Shown: in pieces, positions 6,161 through 11,116 of the stretch
Layout of the letters: each line of letters begins with the position of its first letter
Position numbering within the stretch: position 1 is the first letter of the stretch
DNA from: Eubacteriales Family XIII. Incertae Sedis bacterium
Lineage (GTDB): Bacteria; Bacillota; Clostridia; Peptostreptococcales; Anaerovoracaceae
DNA: 12,223 bases
Assembly: GCA_031269205.1 (NCBI GenBank)
Contig: JAISZM010000093.1
Location: forward strand, 1-12,223
Direction of reading: 5' to 3'
Notes under the pieces: model-generated
The model's database searches: none
What the model saw: only the letters and a program-made list of their open reading frames with translations
Told to the model about the DNA's origin: nothing
Translations under genes and position numbers: made by a program

Positions 6161-6431
6161 CTTCTGAATCCTCTGCCACCTTCGGTTGTTTTTCCTGCGC
6201 CCAGGGCGCGTCATAATGATATCTGCGTTCCAATTCCTCATCGCTTAGATCAAGGCTTGCCATCAATTCCTCGGCGCTCCGGAACGGGCCGTAGAGGTTA
6301 CGCCCGGCATCGGCGTCTTCCATCGCCTGGAGGGTCTCGGAGTTGTAGCGTCGGAGTTCAAACGGGATGCCCCCGTGCCATAGGCAGGCTGAGAAAAACA
6401 TACGCACAGCGGTTGAGACGTCGAGGCCGAT
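6144..6431 (-). pseudogene. RelB/DinJ-family antitoxin, N-terminus replaced
   Basis: The frame (SIGLDVSTAVRMFF, then HGGIPFELRRYNSETLQAM) is a clear RelB/DinJ match: the second half of the ribbon-helix-helix domain followed by the toxin-wrapping region with the conserved GIPFELR motif, and an acidic C-terminus ending at TGA (6144-6146). The first 20 or so residues, including the DNA-contacting strand, are missing. In their place the frame continues without a stop into an FGGY-kinase fragment around 6426-6431. The only possible initiator near the join is a GTG at 6443, with no ribosome site. It would have lost DNA binding and its partner toxin is truncated, so this is a dead module. Confidence 0.7.
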
Positions 6432-6581
6432 GGAATCGTCCACTCTCGTCGTATGCGCGGAATTGGCCTCGTCGGCGGTGTGCTCAGCTTGAGCGGCGCC
6501 CGCCTCGCCGGTTCTGCTCGCGGCCCTATAGGCGCGGTAGGCCGCGAGCAGGGCGATGCCCCACGCGCCTCCCTCTCCGGC
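6426..6581 (-). pseudogene. Fragment of an FGGY kinase, paralogous to the ara kinase in this window
   Basis: These 156 bp align without gaps to 11270-11425 inside the kinase gene of the ara operon, at roughly 85% identity by hand count. The last 41 bp (6541-6581) are identical. In the kinase frame it reads AGEGGAWGIALLAAYRA, then an Ala/Thr/Glu-rich stretch, then VDDSIG, where it joins the RelB-like relic in frame. No start codon is present in that open frame upstream. Both ends are abrupt: homology stops at 6581, where the ABC-transporter relic begins on the opposite strand. It is a decayed partial copy, a gene-conversion scar, or an assembly join. Confidence 0.75.
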
Positions 6582-6590
6582 AATCTGCCT

Positions 6591-7121
6591 GTTAAAAACT
6601 ATATATACTTCATCGTGTTCAGCCAGCTTTTCTACCTTCCTTTCGCCAACATGGAAAGCTATCGCCTGACATGGGCGCAGAGCAAAAGCTCATGGGAGCA
6701 GATGGAAACCGCCGCGAGAAACGCGCAGATTCACGATTTCATCATGAGCCTGCCGGATGGCTACGACACGATGCTCGGCGAGAACGGCGCTCGTCTGTCC
6801 GGCGGGGAGAAGCAGCGGATTTCCATCGCGCGGGCGTTTCTGAAAGACGCGCCCATCCTGCTTCTGGACGAGGTCACCAGCAATGTCGACCCGTTAAACG
6901 AGGTGCTGATACAAAAGGCGATCGGTACGCTGTCGAAGGGACGCACCGTGCTGATGATAGCCCACCATCTGCAAATGGCCAGGTCAGCGGACAACATCCT
7001 CGTCTTTGACGCCGGACGCATTTCAGAAATCGGCACACATGACGAACTGCTTATGAAAGGCGGCGTATACGAGAGGCTGTGGAACGCCCAGGCCGAGGCA
7101 CGGGAATGGGGAGTGGCATAA
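6591..7121 (+). pseudogene. ABC exporter ATPase, N-terminally truncated and internally deleted
   Basis: The last 150 or so residues are the second half of an ABC-exporter nucleotide-binding domain: AQIHDFIMSLPDGYDTML, the signature LSGGEKQR, Walker B ILLLDE with D-loop SNVD, and the switch histidine in IAHHL. The Walker A and Q-loop region that should come about 100 residues earlier is absent. Instead the frame runs straight into a hydrophobic stretch (YFIVFSQLFYLPFAN, then SYRLTWAQSKSSW) that resembles the last transmembrane helix and linker of the same kind of exporter. So an internal deletion has joined transmembrane and mid-ATPase parts, and everything upstream of about 6591 is replaced by the antisense kinase fragment. 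Without Walker A it cannot bind ATP normally. The frame is open up to an ATG at 6453, but that part is antisense to the kinase fragment. Confidence 0.72.
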
Positions 7122-7215
7122 GGAATGAGATGATGTACTCCTGACACAGAATAATTAAAGGCGCGACAACAGGACAGCGCAAAAGCAGACCCGCCACGGA
7201 GCCGGCTGAATTATC

Positions 7216-7244
7216 GTGCAAAACCCCCATCATACTGTTACAAT
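7216..7244 (+). promoter_or_regulatory. Extended -10 promoter of the DUF3791-DUF3990 operon
   Basis: TACAAT (7239-7244) is preceded by TGT, an extended -10, and GTGCAA (7216-7221) lies 17 bp upstream as a partial -35. Transcript start is predicted at 7251. Spacing and sequence resemble the promoter of the BrnT/CopG-like pair (TTGCAA-N17-TATAAT). The intervening bases 7122-7215 show no gene. Confidence 0.5.
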
Positions 7245-7272
7245 TAAACAATGGATGCGAGGAATGAAACAT

Positions 7273-7578
7273 ATGGGATCAATGCGATATTCGGTAGCGG
7301 ATGCGGAATCGAGCACGAGGGAAACGATGTCGGGTAATGCCATGATGAGCGCCTCGCATATGGACAAAACAACGATGGAATTCATGGTCTGGGTCGTTGA
7401 GATCGTCGCGGCGAAATATTTCGACAGGGACAAAACGGCCGCATACAGGGCGATGAATCGATCCGGTCTCTGGGATATATATGCGGAGAACTATGATACT
7501 ACGCATACGCTTGGAGCGGAATATATTTTGGAAGAAGCCGGGGACATACTGCGCAGCAAGGGTGAGATGAACGAATGA
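7273..7578 (+). CDS. DUF3791 domain protein, candidate antitoxin
   Basis: The C-terminal 70 residues fit DUF3791: a helix (TTMEFMVWVVEIVAAKYF), then AAYRAMNRSGLWDIYAENYD, the THTLGAEYI motif and a final helix. This small helical family is typically encoded beside DUF3990 proteins. The start is uncertain. ATG 7273 has GAGGA nine bases upstream; ATG 7327 has GAGGG (7317-7321) five bases upstream and would remove 18 residues that do not look conserved. A GTG at 7216 lies in the promoter and is rejected. The stop overlaps the next start as ATGA, so translation is coupled. Its role as antitoxin is inferred from being first in a coupled operon with an ADP-ribosyltransferase-like protein. Base composition is lower in GC than the flanking ara genes. 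Confidence 0.72.
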   Translation: MGSMRYSVADAESSTRETMSGNAMMSASHMDKTTMEFMVWVVEIVAAKYFDRDKTAAYRAMNRSGLWDIYAENYDTTHTLGAEYILEEAGDILRSKGEMNE

Positions 7579-8120
7579 TACTGTATCACGGTTCATATAT
7601 AATGATACCTAAGCCGGACGTCAGTTACGGTAGAGTCAATCTGGATTTTGGCAGAGGTTTTTATGTTACCGCTGTCAAAGAGCAGGCCGATAGATGGTCA
7701 AAGCGCCGTTTGCTGACGCGAAAGGCCTTATATCCCGCGGAAGATTTGCGCGCGACTGTCAGCACATACGAATTTGATATGGATTGCAGGGATATAAAGA
7801 TACGGAGATTTACCGGATACACGGAAGAATGGCTGGATTTTGTGGTGGCAAACCGCAGTGACAGCGCCTCCGCGAACCATGCAGAATATGACGTTATTTA
7901 TGGAAATGTAGCCAATGACGATGTGGCAAGGGCGATAGATGATTATTTGGAGCTTGTACGAAAAGACCGCGTCAACGAGGATGTTAGGAAGGCCCTTATG
8001 TTCCAGTTGCAGTTCTCGAGGGAGAATGACCAATACTGTTTCGCGAGCGAAGCGGCCATCGCGGAGCTGCACTACATCGATTATTACTATCCGAAAGGCG
8101 AGATGAATGGGAAAGAATGA
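7575..8120 (+). CDS. DUF3990 family protein, ADP-ribosyltransferase-fold toxin candidate
   Basis: This 181-residue protein matches DUF3990 along its length: ILYHGS at 2-7, DFGRGFYVTAVKEQADRWS at 24-42, EEWLDFVVANR at 84-94, YDVIYGNVANDD at 105-116 and a late FQLQFS...NDQYCFAS block at 143-158. DUF3990 belongs to the ADP-ribosyltransferase-like superfamily; the YHGS and GRGFYVT blocks correspond to the NAD-binding strands, and the Gln-rich late block is where the third catalytic position is expected. Such enzymes would transfer ADP-ribose from NAD to a target that cannot be named here. It overlaps the upstream DUF3791 gene by 4 bp and the downstream small gene by 14 bp, so the three are made together. 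No signal peptide or membrane helix is seen; it should be cytoplasmic. All family blocks are intact. Confidence 0.78.
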   Translation: MILYHGSYIMIPKPDVSYGRVNLDFGRGFYVTAVKEQADRWSKRRLLTRKALYPAEDLRATVSTYEFDMDCRDIKIRRFTGYTEEWLDFVVANRSDSASANHAEYDVIYGNVANDDVARAIDDYLELVRKDRVNEDVRKALMFQLQFSRENDQYCFASEAAIAELHYIDYYYPKGEMNGKE

Positions 8121-8304
8121 CACGGCGCTTGTACGCATGGTTATAGCTGACATCGCGGAAAAGTACGGCTGGGGCTATCGTAGCGCGATGGACCGGTTTT
8201 ACAATTCCAAGGTCTGTATGCTCATGTCCGATGAAGAAACGGGCGTTTTCACCTACGCGCCACATGAAGTGGTAGAACTTTTTGACGAAACGGAGATGAG
8301 CTAA
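8107..8304 (+). CDS. Small DUF3791-like protein, third gene of the ART operon
   Basis: This 65-residue protein reads as helix (ALVRMVIADIAEKYG), SAMDRFYNSKVCMLMSD, then ETGVFTYAPHEVVELFDE. Its arrangement (helix, A-x-x-x-F segment, Thr-Gly turn, closing helix) parallels DUF3791, although it is shorter than the first gene and not obviously a recent duplicate of it. Its start lies within the DUF3990 gene with an AGGCGAG-like ribosome site just upstream, so it is tightly coupled. Being the second helical partner, it may be a co-antitoxin, a chaperone or a target adaptor; this is inference. The ORF ends at TAA (8302-8304) and a good terminator follows about 170 bp later. Confidence 0.6.
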   Translation: MGKNDTALVRMVIADIAEKYGWGYRSAMDRFYNSKVCMLMSDEETGVFTYAPHEVVELFDETEMS

Positions 8305-8333
8305 TCCCGCAGGCGGCCGCTCGAGTTTGTCTG

Positions 8334-8391
8334 CGTGACACTTGGGGACGATTTGGTACATTGAGGCGTGTCAAAGACCTTTTTATCGTGT
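8334..8391. repeat. Dispersed repeat, CTTGGGGACG type, with GTGACAC / GTGTCA ends
   Basis: GCGTGACAC (about 8334-8341) begins a segment CTTGGGGACG, ATTTGGTACATTGAG that recurs at 8734-8763 with a short insertion. GTGTCAAAG and GTGTGTCAAATTACGC follow to the right, giving loose inverted ends (GCGTGACAC against the reverse complement of the right end). It is a degenerate member of the same repeat group as 4391-4483, 5318-5347 and 6007-6057. A G10 tract follows at 8407-8416. Confidence 0.55.
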
Positions 8392-8476
8392 GTCAAATTA
8401 CGCCCCGGGGGGGGGGCTGAAATGTTCTGACCTGACCACCCGTATTTTCTCAGCGCGCGCGGGACGCGCACACGCC

Positions 8477-8505
8477 GGCACGGACGCGAAGTCCGCGCCT
8501 TTTTT
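8477..8505 (+). terminator. Rho-independent terminator
   Basis: GGCACGGAC (8477-8485) pairs with GTCCGCGCC (8491-8499), nine positions with one A-C mismatch and the five-base loop GCGAA, followed by six Ts (8500-8505). On the plus strand it would end the DUF3791-DUF3990 operon. Confidence 0.75.
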
Positions 8506-8553
8506 GCGCCTTGGGGCGGGCGAAGGGGGGCGGAACAGCGCGGCGCGGACCGC

Positions 8554-8712
8554 ACCTTGCTGGTCACCTATCTTTCCGACGATACGAGCCCCTTAACGCA
8601 AGCACGCAAAAATCACATCGCTTCGCATACGAACGGATACGAATACGTTACGCCCGGGTTCAACGTGTTTGAGTACCACCCCTCCAACGAGACATACACA
8701 AAGCTGGGGTAG
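8554..8712 (+). pseudogene. Unrecognised coding remnant, C-terminal end
   Basis: The 8305-8916 interval has no intact gene. In frame from about 8554 the plus strand reads TLLVTYLSDDTSPL, then ARKNHIASHTNGYEYVTPG and FNVFEYHPSNETYTKLG, ending at TAG (8710-8712). Amino-acid composition and the DDT/NGYEY/HPSNE pattern look like genuine protein, but no start codon or ribosome site belongs to it and a terminator lies just upstream. The frame is formally open from 8431. The family is not recognised. It is bracketed by the two CTTGGGGACG repeats, so it may be the stump of a gene lost between them. It may also be a chance open frame. Confidence 0.3.
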
Positions 8713-8733
8713 ACAGAAACCGGCTAGCGTACG

Positions 8734-8763
8734 CTTGGGGACGGAACGATTTGTCACATTGAG
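8734..8763. repeat. Dispersed repeat, CTTGGGGACG...TTTGTCACATTGAG type
   Basis: CTTGGGGACGGAACGA is followed by TTTGTCACATTGAG. It aligns with 8342-8366 apart from a small insertion and shares the exact 12-mer TTTGTCACATTG with 4476-4487 in the same orientation. It marks the right edge of the accessory region, about 105 bp from the terminator of the ara operon. Confidence 0.55.
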
Positions 8764-8867
8764 CACGAGCGGATCGCCCTTGCCTTGAGCAGACGCGAGG
8801 AATGAAATTTTCGCTTGACGACGCCGAGGCTTAAAATCTTGTTTTCGGAGGCAATGCACCGGGAAAT

Positions 8868-8904
8868 AACCCGCAACGTGTGTGGCTTCAGCGCGTTGCG
8901 GGTT
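8868..8904 (-). terminator. Terminator of the ara operon, possibly bidirectional
   Basis: AACCCGCAACG (8868-8878) and CGTTGCGGGTT (8894-8904) form a perfect 11-bp stem. Read on the minus strand the stem is followed by a TTATTT tail, 12 bp after the araD stop. Read on the plus strand it is followed by TTTTCGGTTT, so it could also stop transcription coming from the accessory region. Confidence 0.8.
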
Positions 8905-8916
8905 TTCGGTTTCCCC

Positions 8917-9612
8917 CTATCGACCCTGACCGTAATACGCCGCGTCGCCGTGCTTGCGCAGATAGTGTTTGTCCATGAGTTCCCGCCCGATCGGCGGGGT
9001 GTCCGGGTCGATCGCCAGCGTGTGCCACGCCATGAAGGCGACTTCCTCGAGTACGGCCGCGCTTATGACGGCGCTCATGGCATCCTTCCCCCAGGCGAAG
9101 GGTCCGTGGCTCGCGACGAGGACGGCCCTCGAATCGGGGGTTGAAAGACCAATCGTCTCCGCGATCACCTTGCCCGTTTCCGCTTCGTAGTCCCCGCCGA
9201 TCTCGGCGTCCGTCAACGCGCGCGTGCAGGGTACTTCGCCGTAGAAGTGATCGGCGTGCGTCGTGCCGAGCGGAGGAATGGCCGATCGGGTCTGCGCGAA
9301 TATCGTGGCCCAACGGCTGTGAGTGTGAACGACGCCGCCGATGTCCGCGAAGGCGCGGTAGAGGGCGAGGTGGGAGGGCGCGTCCGACGAGGGCCGGAGA
9401 TCTCCCTCGACCTGCTCGCCGTCCTCGAGTCTGAGTACGGGCAGGGCGTCGGGCGTAAGGTCGTCGTATTCCACGCCGCTCGGTTTGATTGCGACGAGAC
9501 CCCGCTCGCGGTCTATGCCGCTCGCGTTGCCCCAGGTGAACGTGACGAGTCCGAGTTCGGGGAGTCTCAGATTGGCCTCGAAGACGTCGATCTTTAACTG
9601 TTCAAGGTTCAT
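8917..9612 (-). CDS. araD: L-ribulose-5-phosphate 4-epimerase
   Basis: This 231-residue protein, the usual length, is the class II aldolase-fold enzyme that converts L-ribulose-5-phosphate to D-xylulose-5-phosphate, the last step of L-arabinose entry into the pentose phosphate pathway. Zinc ligands are visible: VVHTH (His96, His98) and ASHGPF (His169). The catalytic residues match the E. coli enzyme positions: Asp77 in SSDAPSH, Asp121 in THADHFYGE, and the AYYGQG tyrosines near the C-terminus. TWGNASG near residue 26 and KPSG at 43-46 bind phosphate in the family. The start has AAGGAGG four bases upstream, overlapping the stop of araA; the genes are 10 bp apart and co-translated. The long plus-strand open frames opposite it are shadows of GC-rich coding DNA. 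Confidence 0.96.
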   Translation of the reverse strand: MNLEQLKIDVFEANLRLPELGLVTFTWGNASGIDRERGLVAIKPSGVEYDDLTPDALPVLRLEDGEQVEGDLRPSSDAPSHLALYRAFADIGGVVHTHSRWATIFAQTRSAIPPLGTTHADHFYGEVPCTRALTDAEIGGDYEAETGKVIAETIGLSTPDSRAVLVASHGPFAWGKDAMSAVISAAVLEEVAFMAWHTLAIDPDTPPIGRELMDKHYLRKHGDAAYYGQGR

Positions 9613-9622
9613 GGGATCCTCC

Positions 9623-11095
9623 TTATCTGCGATTCCAAACGGCGTCCGAAATCATCAGGTCGCGTTCGAACGCGACGACGTCGGTATCGCTTCCTATATG
9701 CACGAACTCTATGTCCATTATTCGAGCCCAGTCGCGCAATATGTCCGCGTCGATGTCGTAACTCAGCGTCGTATGATGGGCGCCGCCCGCGATGATCCAC
9801 GCCTCGGCGCCCGTTTCGAGATCGGGAAGCGGCTTCCACATCACGCGCGCGACGGGCAGGTTCGGCATGGTCTGCGTCGGTGCGAGGCAGACTATGTCCT
9901 GCGCGATGAGGCGAAAGCGACCGCCCATATCGACGAGAGAGCAGACGACGGCCGACCCCGGCTTGCCCTCGAAGACGAGGCGGGCCGGCGGCTCGCGGTC
10001 GCCGATGCCGAGGGCGTGTACACGGACCATGGGTCTGCCCGCCGCGACGGACGGACAGACCTCGAGCATATGCGCACCGAGCGAAAGCCCGGCCGCGAGG
10101 TCGTAGGTGTAGTCCTCCATGAACGACGTGCCGCCCCCGAGTCCCCGCGACATCGCTTTTACGACGGCGGTCATCGCGGCGGTCTTCCAGTCGCCCTCGC
10201 CGCCGTAGCCGTAGCCCCGTGACATGAGATCTTGTGTCGCGAGGCCCGGAAGCTGTCTCATGCCGTGGAGATCCTGAAAGGTGTTCGTGAAGGCGAAACA
10301 GCCCTCGTCGTCGAGCATAGCGCGAATGGCTACCTGCTCGCGAGCCTGATAGCGGACGGCCGCAAGATCGGGTTCGTCCGGCACATCGTAATCCTCGCGG
10401 TAGGCTTCGAGTTGCGCCTCTTCCTCCGCGTCCGTCACGGCGGCTATCCGCTCCGCGAGCTGTCCGACGGGCCATGTGTTCACCTGCCAGCCGAATCGTA
10501 TCTGCGCCTCGATCTTGTCGCCCTCCGTGACGGCAACCTCGCGCATGTTGTCACCGAAGCGCATGACCTTTAGGCTGCGGCTCACGGTCGCGCCGACGGC
10601 CGCGCGCATCCATCCGGATATCTTGCGCCGCGTGGATTCGTCGTCCCAATATCCGACGACGACCTTGCGCGGCGACCTCAGACGCGTACCGATGAAACCG
10701 TGTTCGCGATCTCCGTGCGCGCTCTGATGCAGATTCATATAGTCCATATCGATGGCTTCGTTGGGTATTTCGCGATTAAATTGCGTGTGAAAGTGCAACC
10801 ACGGCTTTTGCAACAGGGAGAGTCCGCCGATCCACATCTTCGACGGGGAGAAGGTGTGGCAGAACGTGATCACTCCCGCGCAGGCGTCGCAGGCATTCGC
10901 CGCCTTGCAGACGGCCTCGATCTCATGCGCCGTCTTCATGACGCCCTTGAACTCGATCTCAAACGGCAGATCGCCGGCCGCGTTCATGCCGCCCGCCATC
11001 GTCATGCTGTTCGCCTTCACCTGTGCGAGCGTTTCGGGCCCGTACAGGAATTGGCTGCCTACGATCAACCAAAAGGTATAAGCGCTCGTATCCAT
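9623..11095 (-). CDS. araA: L-arabinose isomerase
   Basis: From the ATG at 11095 this encodes 490 residues, normal for AraA. The cytoplasmic, manganese-dependent enzyme interconverts L-arabinose and L-ribulose. The four metal/catalytic residues are in place: Glu300 (GGEGDWK), Glu327 (SFMEDYTY), His342 (GAHMLEVCPS) and the His pair at 440-441 (AGGAHHT). The N-terminus has the WLIVGSQFLYGPETL signature of the family. An ATG two codons earlier (11101) directly abuts the AGGAG at 11102-11106 and cannot use it, whereas 11095 has six-base spacing and is chosen. It lies 21 bp after the kinase stop and 10 bp before araD, clearly one operon. The regulator and promoter are not in the window. Confidence 0.97.
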   Translation of the reverse strand: MDTSAYTFWLIVGSQFLYGPETLAQVKANSMTMAGGMNAAGDLPFEIEFKGVMKTAHEIEAVCKAANACDACAGVITFCHTFSPSKMWIGGLSLLQKPWLHFHTQFNREIPNEAIDMDYMNLHQSAHGDREHGFIGTRLRSPRKVVVGYWDDESTRRKISGWMRAAVGATVSRSLKVMRFGDNMREVAVTEGDKIEAQIRFGWQVNTWPVGQLAERIAAVTDAEEEAQLEAYREDYDVPDEPDLAAVRYQAREQVAIRAMLDDEGCFAFTNTFQDLHGMRQLPGLATQDLMSRGYGYGGEGDWKTAAMTAVVKAMSRGLGGGTSFMEDYTYDLAAGLSLGAHMLEVCPSVAAGRPMVRVHALGIGDREPPARLVFEGKPGSAVVCSLVDMGGRFRLIAQDIVCLAPTQTMPNLPVARVMWKPLPDLETGAEAWIIAGGAHHTTLSYDIDADILRDWARIMDIEFVHIGSDTDVVAFERDLMISDAVWNRR

Positions 11096-11116
11096 GATCA
11101 TCTCCTTTTCGCGGTT

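Noticed and set aside
6453..6590. N-terminal extension of the ABC ATPase frame from an ATG at 6453
   Set aside because: This part is antisense to the kinase fragment and shows no ABC-transporter similarity, so it is a chance open frame.
5984..6595. 203-codon plus-strand open frame after the CopG-like antitoxin
   Set aside because: It crosses the repeat element and runs antisense to the RelB-like and kinase relics; composition is Arg/Pro-rich with no family resemblance.
4391..8763. CRISPR array or integrase-bordered genomic island
   Set aside because: The repeats are degenerate and irregularly spaced, with no spacers of equal size, no cas gene, no integrase and no tRNA attachment site in the window.
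9485..10222. Plus-strand open frame opposite araD/araA
   Set aside because: Antisense shadow with no motif; both araD and araA are complete on the other strand.
9609..10475. Long minus-strand open frame in another frame over araA
   Set aside because: Arg/Gly-rich out-of-frame translation of a conserved isomerase gene in GC-rich DNA.
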